Under the pieces are notes generated by a model, which ran no database searches, had not been told where the DNA came from, and saw nothing but the letters and a program-made list of their open reading frames with translations. Position numbers and translations under genes: made by a program. From Mycobacterium shimoidei (lineage in GTDB: Bacteria > Actinomycetota > Actinomycetes > Mycobacteriales > Mycobacteriaceae), in contig LQPU01000025.1 in NCBI GenBank assembly GCA_002101905.1, forward strand, positions 62,001 through 126,000: a stretch of DNA of 64,000 nucleotides. Direction: 5' to 3'. Below are positions 33,387 through 41,918 of the stretch, piece by piece; within the stretch, counting starts at the first letter, position 1, and each line of letters opens with the position of its first letter.

Positions 33387-34049
33387 GTGACAGGCACGGT
33401 CGCGGTGGTCCCGGCCGCGGGGTCGGGCCAGCGGCTGGCCGCCGGTGTTCCCAAAGCGTTCTTTCATCTCGGTGGGCGCACGCTGGTTGAACGCGCCGTC
33501 GCCGGTTTGCTGGAATCCGGTGTTGTCGACCGGGTCGTGGTGGCGGTTCCCGCCGACCGCACCGACGAGGCCAAGCTGATCTTGGGTCGGCTCGCGACCG
33601 TCGTTGCCGGCGGCGCCAACCGTGCCGAGTCGGTGGCGCGGGGCTTGGCAGCCGCAGGTGAGACGGAATTCGTGCTGGTGCACGACGCGGCGCGGGCGTT
33701 GACACCGCCGGGATTGGTGACGCGTGTGGTCGAAAGACTGCGGGCCGGAGATTCCGCTGTGGTGCCCGCTCTGCCGCTTTTAGATACCATCAAAGCCGTC
33801 GATGCAAATGGCGTGGTACTGGGCACGCCGGAACGGGCTGGGCTGCGCGCGGTGCAGACCCCACAGGGATTCACGGCCGAGCTGCTGCAGCGTGCGTATC
33901 AGCAGGCGGGAGCCGCCGACTTCACCGACGACGCATCGATGGTCGAGCACATCGGCGGCCAAGTCCACATCGTCGAGGGTGATCCGCTGGCGTTCAAGAT
34001 CACCACCCCGCTCGACGTCCTGCTGGCCCAAGCGATCGTGAACCGGTGA
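33387..34049 (+). CDS. ispD: 2-C-methyl-D-erythritol 4-phosphate cytidylyltransferase
   Basis: The protein has 220 residues. Third step of the MEP isoprenoid pathway; it makes CDP-methylerythritol. The nucleotide loop is [19 protein letters not shown]; catalytic and metal residues follow in [11 protein letters not shown], and [14 protein letters not shown] and FTDDASMVE complete the family pattern. GTG start at 33387, coupled to carD. The stop overlaps ispF by GTGA. Confidence 0.96.
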   Translation: MTGTVAVVPAAGSGQRLAAGVPKAFFHLGGRTLVERAVAGLLESGVVDRVVVAVPADRTDEAKLILGRLATVVAGGANRAESVARGLAAAGETEFVLVHDAARALTPPGLVTRVVERLRAGDSAVVPALPLLDTIKAVDANGVVLGTPERAGLRAVQTPQGFTAELLQRAYQQAGAADFTDDASMVEHIGGQVHIVEGDPLAFKITTPLDVLLAQAIVNR

Positions 34050-34516
34050 ACGCGCGTATCGGTGTGGGCACCGACGTCCACCAGATAGAACCCGGACGCC
34101 CCTGTTGGCTGCTGGGCTTGTTGTTCGACGACGCCGATGGCTGCGCCGGACACTCCGACGGTGACGTCGCCGCCCACGCACTATGCGACGCGCTGCTGTC
34201 GGCGGCCGGGCTCGGTGACATCGGCGCGGTGTTCGGTGTCGACGACCCGCGGTGGAAAGACGCCAGCGGGGCCGGCATGCTGCGCCACGTCGCCGGCTTG
34301 CTCAGCGCCGAAGGGTGGCGGCTCGGCAACGCCGCCGTGCAGGTCATCGGAAACCGGCCGAAGGTCGGCCCCCGCCGCGAGGAGGCGCAGCAGTTGCTGT
34401 CCGACTTGTTGGGTGCGCCGGTTTCGGTGTCGGCGACCACCACCGACGGCTTGGGCCTGACCGGACGCGGCGAAGGGCGGGCCGCCATCGCCACCGCGCT
34501 GGTGATCCCTAAATAG
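34046..34516 (+). CDS. ispF: 2-C-methyl-D-erythritol 2,4-cyclodiphosphate synthase
   Basis: The protein has 156 residues, a trimeric zinc enzyme. [14 protein letters not shown] holds two metal ligands (Asp and His); [17 protein letters not shown] holds the third His. [17 protein letters not shown] and [15 protein letters not shown] are standard. It is coupled to ispD and is the last gene of the operon. It ends 10 bases before the stop of a convergent gene, leaving little room for a terminator. Confidence 0.96.
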   Translation: MNARIGVGTDVHQIEPGRPCWLLGLLFDDADGCAGHSDGDVAAHALCDALLSAAGLGDIGAVFGVDDPRWKDASGAGMLRHVAGLLSAEGWRLGNAAVQVIGNRPKVGPRREEAQQLLSDLLGAPVSVSATTTDGLGLTGRGEGRAAIATALVIPK

Positions 34517-34526
34517 CGCTCGTTGG

Positions 34527-35408
34527 TCAGAGACCTAACAGGCCGAGAAGAGCCGACACCACAGTGCCGCCGATGTCGCCGGGATCGAGCGCAGAAGTCA
34601 CGTCGAAGGCGGACGCCAACTGAGCTGCCAGGTCAGATGCCAGATCAACGTCTGGAGCCAATCCGAGCATCGAACCGAGGTCGAAGTCGCCAATCGATCC
34701 GACAAGCGAACTCAGATCGAGTCCAGTCGGCTCGAGCAGCCCACTGAGGTCGAGGTTGGCCGGCTCGAGTAGCCCACTGAGGTCGAGGTTGGCCGGCTCG
34801 AGTAGCCCACTGAGGTCGAGGTTGGCCGGCTCGGCCAGCGCACTGACGTCGAGGTCAGGAGTCGATCCGAGCGACGAAGTCAGAGCAGGGACTAAAGCTG
34901 CGGCCGCGTTGACTGCGTCGCCGGTGCCGCCCTCGTCGTCGACGGGGGGGTCAACCGGCGGAAGCGCCGCACCCAGAGATCCCAATATGAACGGCAAGCC
35001 CATCATCGGCAGATACATCGCCATCATCGGCGCCATCATCGCCATGGACATGCCCATTGAGGTCAGCGAACTGGCCCCGGCGGGACCGGCTATGCCGGCT
35101 GACGCCGCAGCCGCCGGAGCGGCCGAGGTGGCCTGTTCGGCCTGCTGTTGCGCGACGGCCTCAGCTTGTTGCTGTGCGGCCATCTCAGCCTGTCGTTGCT
35201 GTTGTTCTTGCGCGGCGGCTTGAGCCTGTTGTTGTGCGGCGATGACCTGCTGCTGTGCGACCGCGTCAGCCTGTCGTTGCGCGGCGACTTCAGCGGTTTT
35301 CGAAACTGGATCCGGCGGAGGCACTGGCCCCTCAGCGCTCGCCGTTGCCGCGTTCGCTATTGCTGCAGCTAGGAGTACCCCCGACGCTGCCACTAGCTGC
35401 TTACTCAC
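34527..35408 (-). CDS. secreted Gln/Ala-rich protein with Leu-Asp repeat block, function unknown
   Basis: The protein has 293 residues from GTG 35408. A Sec signal peptide (LVAASGVLLAAAIANAATASA) is followed by a 60-residue Gln/Ala coiled-coil stretch (QRQADAVAQQQVIAAQQQ), a Met-rich hydrophobic segment (MSMAMMAPMMAMYLPMMG) that could insert in a membrane, and then eleven-residue repeats of type LEPANLDLSGL, three nearly identical plus degenerate copies. It ends in a hydrophobic, Leu/Gly-rich tail (VSALLGLLGL). The frame extends to 35495, but the signal peptide fixes the start. I recognise no family and recall no gene here in M. tuberculosis. It faces ispF. Confidence 0.75.
   Translation of the reverse strand: MSKQLVAASGVLLAAAIANAATASAEGPVPPPDPVSKTAEVAAQRQADAVAQQQVIAAQQQAQAAAQEQQQRQAEMAAQQQAEAVAQQQAEQATSAAPAAAASAGIAGPAGASSLTSMGMSMAMMAPMMAMYLPMMGLPFILGSLGAALPPVDPPVDDEGGTGDAVNAAAALVPALTSSLGSTPDLDVSALAEPANLDLSGLLEPANLDLSGLLEPANLDLSGLLEPTGLDLSSLVGSIGDFDLGSMLGLAPDVDLASDLAAQLASAFDVTSALDPGDIGGTVVSALLGLLGL
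34731..34829. repeat. 33-bp tandem repeat, three copies
   Basis: Units at 34731-34763, 34764-34796 and 34797-34829 differ at only one base (CTCGAGCAG against CTCGAGTAG). They encode LEPANLDLSGL on the minus strand, with degenerate partial copies on both sides. Near identity points to recent expansion. Confidence 0.9.
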
Positions 35409-35612
35409 CTCAGGGATATTACACGCAGCCGCAAAACATCGAACAGAATCGGTGAAGTTGATTGCAAGGAGATTGCAAATACCTAGCGCCGCCACCTGGC
35501 GGGCGCCGGACAGCTAACAACACGCGTTCGAAGAAGCGCGGCGGGGGACCCATGCGCAGCTGGCGGTGATGCCGTTCGAGACCCGCTCGGACCCCCGGTA
35601 AGCTGGCACGTC

Positions 35613-37025
35613 GTGACCGATCGCGCCCCGTTGCGGCTTCATGACACGGCGACCGGTGCCGTGCGTGAGTTCGTTCCGTTACGGGCCGGCAAGGTTTCGA
35701 TCTACCTCTGCGGCGCCACCGTCCAGGGCTTACCGCACATCGGTCATGTCCGCAGCGGTGTGGCATTCGACATCCTGCGCCGCTGGCTCATGGCGCGTGG
35801 CTGGGATGTCGCGTTCATCCGCAACGTCACCGACATCGACGACAAGATCCTCAACAAGGCTGCTGCGGCCGGTCGCCCGTGGTGGGAATGGGCAGCCACC
35901 TACGAGCGGGAGTTTACGGCCGCCTACGACGCGCTGGGGGTGCTTCCGCCTTCGGCGGAACCCCGCGCCACCGGGCACATCACCCAGATGGTCGAGCTGA
36001 TCGAGCGGCTGATCGCGTCCGGGCACGCCTATACCGGCTGTGGCGACGTCTACTTCGATGTGTTGAGCTACCCCGACTACGGCGAGCTGTCCGGCCACCG
36101 CATCGATGACGTCCATCAGGGCGAGGGGGTGGCGCCCGGCAAGCGCGATCAGCGCGACTTCACGTTGTGGAAGGGCGCCAAGCCGGGCGAACCGTCGTGG
36201 CCGACTCCCTGGGGTAGGGGACGTCCCGGCTGGCACACTGAATGCGTCGCGATGTCGCGCGAGTACCTCGGTGCCGAGTTCGATATCCACTGCGGCGGAA
36301 TGGATTTGGTGTTCCCGCATCATGAGAATGAGATCGCTCAGAGCCGCGCGGCCGGCGACGGATTCGCCCGTTACTGGCTGCACAACGGCTGGGTCACCAT
36401 GGGCGGGGAAAAGATGAGCAAGTCGCTGGGTAATGTGCTCACGATTCCGGCTGTGCTGCAACGGGTTCGGCCCGCGGAGCTGCGCTACTACCTCGGCAGT
36501 GCTCACTACCGGTCGATGCTGGAGTTCTCCGAGACCGCGCTGCAGGACGCGGTCAAAGCCTACGTCGGGATCGAGGACTTTCTGCACCGGGTGCGCAACC
36601 GGGTCGGGGCAGTGGTGCCCGGGCAGTGGACCCCGCGGTTCGCCGAAGCGCTCGACGACGATCTGGCTGTGCCGATCGCACTGGCGGAAGTGCACCATAC
36701 CCGGGCCGAAGGCAACCGGGCGCTCGACGCCGGCGATCACGACGCCGCCCTGGCTCATGCCGGCGCGATCCGCGCGATGATGGGCATCCTGGGCTGCGAC
36801 CCGCTCGACGAGCGCTGGGAATCGCGCGATGAGACGTCGGCCGCGATGGCTGCTCTCAACGTGCTGGTGCGTTCTGAGTTGGAACGACGCGAGAAGGCCC
36901 GCGAACAGCGCAACTGGGCGTTGGCCGACGAGATCCGCGACCGCCTCAAAGACGCCGGCATCGAAGTCACCGACACCGCCGACGGGCCGCAGTGGTCGCT
37001 GGAGACCGGCACCGATGGCCGGTAA
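35613..37025 (+). CDS. cysS1: cysteinyl-tRNA synthetase
   Basis: The protein has 470 residues, class I. The HIGH motif is [14 protein letters not shown]; zinc ligands begin with Cys in YLCGATVQG and continue in HTECVAMS and the HH of [13 protein letters not shown] occurs in [11 protein letters not shown]. The C-terminal helical domain carries the anticodon-binding part. GTG start at 35613. The 3' end overlaps the RNA methyltransferase gene by 11 bases. In M. tuberculosis this gene follows ispF directly; here the secreted repeat gene is inserted between them. Confidence 0.96.
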   Translation: MTDRAPLRLHDTATGAVREFVPLRAGKVSIYLCGATVQGLPHIGHVRSGVAFDILRRWLMARGWDVAFIRNVTDIDDKILNKAAAAGRPWWEWAATYEREFTAAYDALGVLPPSAEPRATGHITQMVELIERLIASGHAYTGCGDVYFDVLSYPDYGELSGHRIDDVHQGEGVAPGKRDQRDFTLWKGAKPGEPSWPTPWGRGRPGWHTECVAMSREYLGAEFDIHCGGMDLVFPHHENEIAQSRAAGDGFARYWLHNGWVTMGGEKMSKSLGNVLTIPAVLQRVRPAELRYYLGSAHYRSMLEFSETALQDAVKAYVGIEDFLHRVRNRVGAVVPGQWTPRFAEALDDDLAVPIALAEVHHTRAEGNRALDAGDHDAALAHAGAIRAMMGILGCDPLDERWESRDETSAAMAALNVLVRSELERREKAREQRNWALADEIRDRLKDAGIEVTDTADGPQWSLETGTDGR

Positions 37026-37950
37026 CTCGCGACGGCGCGGGGCGGTGCGCAAACCCGGCACCAAGAAAGGCCCGACGGTCGGATCCGGCGGAGTACGTCG
37101 ACGGGGTCTGGAGGGCCGCGGGGCGACGCCGCCCGCGCACATGCGACCGCACCACCCGGCCGCCAAACGCGCCAAGGCCCAAGCGCGCCGATCGGCGACT
37201 CGGCGCACTCGCGACGAGACAGAGACAGTGCTGGGCCGCAACCCGGTGTTGGAGTGCCTGCGGGCCGGCGTGCCGGCGACCGCGCTCTACGTTGCGCTCG
37301 GCGCCCAGGCCGACGAACGGCTCACCGAATCTGTGACGCGCGCGGCCGATTCCGGCATCGCGATCTTGGAGGTGCCGCGCAGCGATCTGGACCGGATGAC
37401 CACCAATGGCTTGCATCAGGGCATCGCATTGCAGGTGCCGGCTTATGACTACGCCCATCCCGACGACCTGTTGCAGGCCGCCATGGACTCTCCGCCGGCG
37501 TTGTTGGTCGCGCTGGACAACATCTCCGATCCACGCAACCTGGGTGCGATCGTGCGCTCGGTGTCGGCATTCGCCGGTCATGGGGTGCTGATCCCGCAGC
37601 GGCGCTCGGCATCGGTGACCGCGGTAGCCTGGCGGACCAGCGCCGGCGCAGCGGCGCGCGTTCCGATCGCGCGGGCCACGAATCTGACTCGCACACTCAA
37701 AGATTGGGCGGCTGCGGGCTTGCAGCTGATCGGGCTGGATACCGAAGGCCCGACCCCGCTCGACGACATGGACGCTACTGGCCCGGTCGTCGTGGTCGTC
37801 GGTTCGGAGGGCAAGGGACTGTCGCGGCTCGTGCGGGAAAACTGCGACGCCGTGGTGTCCATACCCATGGCCGGTCCCGCCGAGTCGCTGAATGCGTCGG
37901 TGGCCGCCGGAGTTGTGCTCGCTGAAATAGCACGCCAGCGCAGGCGTTAA
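37015..37950 (+). CDS. TrmH/SpoU-family 23S rRNA 2'-O-methyltransferase (RlmB-like)
   Basis: The protein has 311 residues. The first 65 residues are a basic, disordered extension ([15 protein letters not shown]). Substrate-binding domain next: [15 protein letters not shown]. The SPOUT catalytic domain shows motif 1 [15 protein letters not shown], motif 2 [15 protein letters not shown] and motif 3 [18 protein letters not shown], the knotted AdoMet site. It methylates ribose in 23S rRNA, by analogy with G2251. The ATG at 37015 overlaps the end of cysS1. The next gene starts 9 bases after the stop. Confidence 0.93.
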   Translation: MAGNSRRRGAVRKPGTKKGPTVGSGGVRRRGLEGRGATPPAHMRPHHPAAKRAKAQARRSATRRTRDETETVLGRNPVLECLRAGVPATALYVALGAQADERLTESVTRAADSGIAILEVPRSDLDRMTTNGLHQGIALQVPAYDYAHPDDLLQAAMDSPPALLVALDNISDPRNLGAIVRSVSAFAGHGVLIPQRRSASVTAVAWRTSAGAAARVPIARATNLTRTLKDWAAAGLQLIGLDTEGPTPLDDMDATGPVVVVVGSEGKGLSRLVRENCDAVVSIPMAGPAESLNASVAAGVVLAEIARQRRR

Positions 37951-37959
37951 CTGCCGGGC

Positions 37960-38850
37960 ATGAGGCTACGTCGGCGGGTCCTGGTACTGGCGGTCGTAGT
38001 TGTCCTCGGGGCGCACCCGACCGCGACCGCCCAATCATCCGACTTCGATGTGGTTGCCCACCAAGGCGGTGCCAGCGCACTCGAAATCGGAGTCAGCACC
38101 TTGGAATTCGATATCGGTATCACCAAGGACCATCAACCGGTGGTATGGCACGACCAGGATATCCATCCGCTGAAGTGCACCGACCGTGGCCCCGTATCGG
38201 CGGCGGACCCTGAATACCCTTACGTCGGAAAGCTCGTGCACGAGCTCACGCTGGCACAGGTTCGCACGCTTGACTGCGGTGGCCCGATCGCAACCCTGCC
38301 GGAGATCTTTGCGCTCAGCGACTCTTACCACGCTGAGGTTCGCTACGATATCGAAACCAAGGTGGACCCCGAGGAGCCTTCTGCCACAGCAGCTCCCGAT
38401 GAATTTGTCGACGTGATCGTCGCGGCGGCCAGTGCTGCGGGGAAAATCGACCGGATCGAAATACAAAGCTTCGACTGGCGAACGCTGGTGATTACCCGCC
38501 AGCTGCACCCGTCGATTCCGGTGGTGACCCTGTGGAACCAGACCACGTGGCGCCCCGGATCGCCTTGGCTGGCCGGCATCGACCCGGCCGTCGTCGGCGA
38601 TCCCGTCATCGCCGCGAGGATGATCGGGGCGAGCATCATCTCGCCGGTTTATTCGCTCGTCGACGCGGCGCTGGTCGAGCGCGCACATGCGGTGGGCCTC
38701 AAAGTACTTCCGTGGACGGTGAACGAAGCCGACGACATGCACGCACTGATCGCCGCCGGAGTCGACGGCATTATCACCGACTATCCCGCGGTCCTGCGCA
38801 CGGTAATGGCCGAACTCGGCATGCCGGCCCCGGCCCCGGCTCATCGCTAG
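37960..38850 (+). CDS. exported glycerophosphodiester phosphodiesterase-like protein, active-site loop missing
   Basis: The protein has 296 residues. The signal peptide (VLVLAVVVVLGA, cleavage near TATAQ) directs it outside the membrane. The GDPD barrel is clear: VVAHQGG, TLEFDIGITKDHQPVVWHD, PVVTLWNQTTW, LKVLPWTVNEADD and GVDGIITDYP. His34, Glu49, Asp51 and His64 fit the catalytic and metal positions. Two things are odd. The usual His-Arg pair is His-Gln, and the loop that normally carries R-P-E-N-T between HRG and the next helix is absent: GGASALEIGV runs straight on, about 12 residues short. The metal-binding Glu of that loop is therefore lost, so activity is doubtful. Linked to the methyltransferase (9-base gap). 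Confidence 0.85.
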   Translation: MRLRRRVLVLAVVVVLGAHPTATAQSSDFDVVAHQGGASALEIGVSTLEFDIGITKDHQPVVWHDQDIHPLKCTDRGPVSAADPEYPYVGKLVHELTLAQVRTLDCGGPIATLPEIFALSDSYHAEVRYDIETKVDPEEPSATAAPDEFVDVIVAAASAAGKIDRIEIQSFDWRTLVITRQLHPSIPVVTLWNQTTWRPGSPWLAGIDPAVVGDPVIAARMIGASIISPVYSLVDAALVERAHAVGLKVLPWTVNEADDMHALIAAGVDGIITDYPAVLRTVMAELGMPAPAPAHR

Positions 38851-38870
38851 CTGCCGCGCACCAACGTTGT

Positions 38871-39791
38871 TCAGATCCAGGGGTCTTCGCGTCGCCACAC
38901 GGTGGGCATATCCAGCGCGACGCCGTCCTGCGCGGCGAGCTCGTCCAGGATGCGCATTGAGGCGTCCAAGTCGTCGACTGTATAGGGCAACGCCCGCAAC
39001 GGCTTTGACAGTGGACGGAAGAAATCATCCCAGTGGATCAACACCACGCGGCGTGCGCCGACCGCGCGGACCGTCTCGGTCCAGTAGTCGACAAGGTAGG
39101 ACTCCGGCTGTAGGCCCAGCTGGCCCACCCCGAAGTACACCACATCGGCGCGCTGTCCGGCCAGTGCGCCGTTGACGAATCCGGCGCTGCCCTGGATCAA
39201 CAGCCGACGATCCGATGGTCGGTGGTGTACGAGCGTCGACCATGCCTCGCCGCACCGGTAGGCCGACACCCGCACCGGCGGAACAACTGGTCGATCGATC
39301 ACCCCGGGATACCGGTCGGGTGGGCAATGGTGCGACTCCATCAGCGTTATTTCGAAATTGCCCAACCGGATTGGCTCACCAGGAGTCGCGACGACCAAGC
39401 GGTCTTCGGCCAATCCGTAGCCCCGTCCGACGTTGGCCGCCGACTCGCCACCCACCAGCTGGGCGCCGGTGCGCTCGGCGACCAGCGGGGAATCCATCGC
39501 GTGGTCGATATGGGTGTGTACCGGGATGACCGCGTCGAGTCGGGTTACCTTGGCGCGGCTCAGGCACCCGTCGACCCGGGCGGTCGATGGTGAGACCTTC
39601 CGCGACGCCAGCTGCGTCAGGCTGGGCCTGGAGAAGTAGCCGTCGGTCATGATCGCCGACGATCCGTCATCCAGCAGCAGCGTCGAAACTCCGAGCCACG
39701 TCACCGCCAGCGGCGCATCGGCTTTGGCGGCGGGCACGGTGAACCTGTGGGAATAGCGGGCGATGTCGGGGCGCCCCGGCCGCAGCCGCAT
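38871..39791 (-). CDS. metallo-beta-lactamase fold hydrolase (Rv3577-like)
   Basis: The protein has 306 residues. The metal-binding motif is PVHTHIDHAMDS (H-x-H-x-D-H), with later ligands probably in MESHHCPP and LIHWDDFF. Strands before it, VTWLGVSTLLLDDG and IMTDGYFSRPS, are typical of the UlaG/RomA-like branch. No signal peptide is obvious. The substrate is unknown. It sits convergent with the GDPD gene and divergent from the LacI gene (77-base gap, with ACAG-N6-CTGT at 39841-39854 as a possible half-site pair). Same position as Rv3577 in M. tuberculosis. Confidence 0.88.
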   Translation of the reverse strand: MRLRPGRPDIARYSHRFTVPAAKADAPLAVTWLGVSTLLLDDGSSAIMTDGYFSRPSLTQLASRKVSPSTARVDGCLSRAKVTRLDAVIPVHTHIDHAMDSPLVAERTGAQLVGGESAANVGRGYGLAEDRLVVATPGEPIRLGNFEITLMESHHCPPDRYPGVIDRPVVPPVRVSAYRCGEAWSTLVHHRPSDRRLLIQGSAGFVNGALAGQRADVVYFGVGQLGLQPESYLVDYWTETVRAVGARRVVLIHWDDFFRPLSKPLRALPYTVDDLDASMRILDELAAQDGVALDMPTVWRREDPWI

Positions 39792-39868
39792 CAGCTGAAC
39801 TCACCCAGGTCGGCGTCGAGGTCGACAGAAGTCACGTTTTGACAGTAGGCGCTGTAGCGTCACAGAGC

Positions 39869-40951
39869 ATGTCCGGGAGTCCCACGCCGCGGCGACGGGC
39901 CACGCTGGCATCGCTGGCCGCCGAGCTCAAGGTCTCGCGGACCACGATCTCCAATGCCTACAACCGGCCCGATCAGCTCTCGCCCGAGCTGCGAGAGCGG
40001 GTGCTGGCCGCGGCGAAACGGCTGGGATATCCGGGGCCGGACCCGGTGGCGCGGTCACTGCGCACCCGCAAAGCGGGTGCGGTGGGACTGTTGATCACCG
40101 AGCCGTTGACCTATTCGTTTCGCGACCCGGCAGCGCTGGATTTCGTTGCAGGACTTGCCCAGTCATGTGAGGAGCTGGGACAGGGACTGATGCTGGTGGC
40201 GGTCGGACCGAGCCGCACCGTCGCTGAGGGCAGCGCGTCGGTGCTGGCCGCGGGTGTCGACGGCTTCGTGGTGTATTCGCTGTCCGAGGACGATCCCTAC
40301 CTGGAGGTCGCGCTGCGACGGCGGCTGCCGGTGGTGGTGGTCGATCAGCCCAAGGACGTGGCTGGCGCGTCCCGGGTGGGCATCGACGACCGGGCGGCGA
40401 TGTGCGAGCTCACCGAGCACGTGCTCGCCTTGGGCCATCGCGAGATCGGCCTGCTGACCATGCGGCTGCGGCCGGACGGGCGCAACGGCCCGGTCGATGC
40501 GCAACGGCTACGGTCAGCGACGTTTCAGGTGCAAAGCGACCGTGTCAACGGTGTCCGTGACGCGATGGCCGCAGCCGGGATCGCACCCGAGTCACTGACC
40601 GTGGTGGAAAGCTGCGAGCACACTGCGGCGTCGGGCGGTATTGCGGCCAGAGTCGCCATGGAGGCCAACCCGCGGATCACCGCGCTGATGTGTACCGCCG
40701 ACGTGCTGGCGCTGTCGGCGATGGACTACCTGCGCGGCCGGGGCATCTTCGTGCCCGGTCAGATCAGCGTCACCGGCTTCGACGGCATACCCGAAGCGAT
40801 CAGCCGGGGCCTGACCACAGTGGCGCAGCCGAGTCTGCGCAAAGGCCGGCGTGCCGGCGAACTTCTGAACTCCGCCAGGATCGGCTCGCCGGTCGTCGAG
40901 ATGCTGGACACCGAGTTGATCCGCGGACGTACCGCCGGGCCTCCGGGCTGA
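39869..40951 (+). CDS. LacI-family transcriptional regulator (Rv3575c-like)
   Basis: The protein has 360 residues. N-terminal helix-turn-helix and hinge: LAAELKVSRTTISNAYN followed by LSPELRERVLAAAKRLGYPG and VARSLRTRKAGAVGL. The C-terminal sugar-binding-protein fold covers about 65-355 (VDGFVVYSLSEDDPY, ITALMCTADVLALSAMDYL, ISVTGFDGIPEA). The ligand is unknown. ATG 39869 is chosen by the position of the HTH; the frame opens 30 bases earlier. Divergent from the MBL gene, so it may control it. The stop is followed at once by a 55-bp tandem repeat. Confidence 0.92.
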   Translation: MSGSPTPRRRATLASLAAELKVSRTTISNAYNRPDQLSPELRERVLAAAKRLGYPGPDPVARSLRTRKAGAVGLLITEPLTYSFRDPAALDFVAGLAQSCEELGQGLMLVAVGPSRTVAEGSASVLAAGVDGFVVYSLSEDDPYLEVALRRRLPVVVVDQPKDVAGASRVGIDDRAAMCELTEHVLALGHREIGLLTMRLRPDGRNGPVDAQRLRSATFQVQSDRVNGVRDAMAAAGIAPESLTVVESCEHTAASGGIAARVAMEANPRITALMCTADVLALSAMDYLRGRGIFVPGQISVTGFDGIPEAISRGLTTVAQPSLRKGRRAGELLNSARIGSPVVEMLDTELIRGRTAGPPG

Positions 40952-40952
40952 A

Positions 40953-41059
40953 TCTTTGCGGGTGACCCGCTGCGCCCGGCTACGCCGCGCTTGCGATCAC
41001 CCTTGACTCTTTGCGGGTGACCCGCTGCGCCCGGCTACGCCGCGCTTGCGATCACCCTT
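40953..41059. repeat. 55-bp tandem repeat, two copies, ending in the kstR stop codon
   Basis: TCTTTGCGGGTGACCCGCTG begins each unit; copies start at 40953 and 41008 and are identical over 52 bases. TCTTTGG after the second copy is a possible partial third. The second copy contributes two bases of the kstR stop codon (TAA at 41058-41060). It fills the whole gap between the convergent LacI and kstR genes. Internal arms GGGTGACCCGC and GCGATCACCC allow folding. Confidence 0.88.
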
Positions 41060-41741
41060 AGGTCTTTGGCTGGTCCTGGTCTCCGATCAGCAGCCGCACC
41101 GCCAGATCCAGCCGCTTGGTGACGTCGGTGGCCGATGCGCGCCGGGTGAGCCACGCCAGCAGGTTGGACAGCCACACATCCGAGATCACCCGGGCAATGT
41201 GGTACTGATCCTCGGTCGGTTCGCCGTCGGCCATGGCCCGGGCGAACATCGAGTCGATGAGCTTTTCGACGTGGTCGACCTCGCCCGCGGCCGACGCGTC
41301 GGCGAACACGTAGGCCCGGGTCATGGCCTCGGTCAGCAACGGGTTGCGCTGCATCGCGCGGTTGAGCTTGCTGACCATGAAGCTCAGCCGCTGATACGGC
41401 GTCCCTCCGGTCAGCGTCGACCGGTCGGTCTTGGCGTCGATGCGTTCGAATTCTCGGCCCAGTGCCGAAACCAGCAGGTGCACCTTGGACGGAAAGTAGC
41501 GGTACAGCGTGCCGACGGCGACGTCGGCCCGGTCGGCCACCGCGCGCATCTGAACTGCCTCGTAGCCGCCTTTGGAGGCTATCGCCATCGTCGCGTCCAG
41601 GATCCGTTTGCGACGCTCGCGCTGGGCGTCGGATCCGAGCTCGGACTCCGCTAGGACGGCCACGTTCACGACCTCGCGGGGCTGCGCATCAGAAGCGCGG
41701 CCCGGTTTGGACGCCGCTGGCTCCGAAACGGGGCGAGACAT
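41058..41741 (-). CDS. kstR: TetR-family repressor KstR of cholesterol catabolism
   Basis: Up to 227 residues. The TetR HTH is clear (KRILDATMAIASKGGYEAVQ and VAVGTLYRYFPSKVHLL). The ligand domain matches KstR of M. tuberculosis almost residue for residue, e.g. AMQRNPLLTEAMTRAYVFAD and VISDVWLSNLLAWLTRRA. KstR represses side-chain and ring A/B genes and is released by CoA esters of sterol intermediates. The start at 41741 gives a longer N terminus; a GTG at VAVLAES, about 26 residues in, would give the 199-residue form annotated in M. tuberculosis. A KstR operator lies between it and fadE34, implying autoregulation. Confidence 0.97.
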   Translation of the reverse strand: MSRPVSEPAASKPGRASDAQPREVVNVAVLAESELGSDAQRERRKRILDATMAIASKGGYEAVQMRAVADRADVAVGTLYRYFPSKVHLLVSALGREFERIDAKTDRSTLTGGTPYQRLSFMVSKLNRAMQRNPLLTEAMTRAYVFADASAAGEVDHVEKLIDSMFARAMADGEPTEDQYHIARVISDVWLSNLLAWLTRRASATDVTKRLDLAVRLLIGDQDQPKT

Positions 41742-41883
41742 GTGACGGGCAGCTCCTTCCTGTTGCGTTCCCGCTCAAAACGATACGCATGTTCGAGCGC
41801 GAACCTCTCACATCCGTGCCACCCTGGCAGCGGCATGTCCTGCTGCGATGGCGTTCGACTTGACGGTCGATCGCTGGCACTAT

Positions 41884-41897
41884 TAGAACACGTTCTA
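41884..41897. promoter_or_regulatory. KstR operator between kstR and fadE34
   Basis: TAGAACACGTTCTA fits the KstR consensus TnnAACnnGTTnnA at every fixed position and is a perfect palindrome. It lies 22 bases before the fadE34 start and about 140 bases upstream of kstR. Confidence 0.88.
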
Positions 41898-41918
41898 GTC
41901 AACCGAGGAGCCTTAACC

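Noticed and set aside
35730..37241. A 503-residue antisense frame over cysS1
   Set aside because: Opposite-strand shadow of a class I synthetase gene; no family features.
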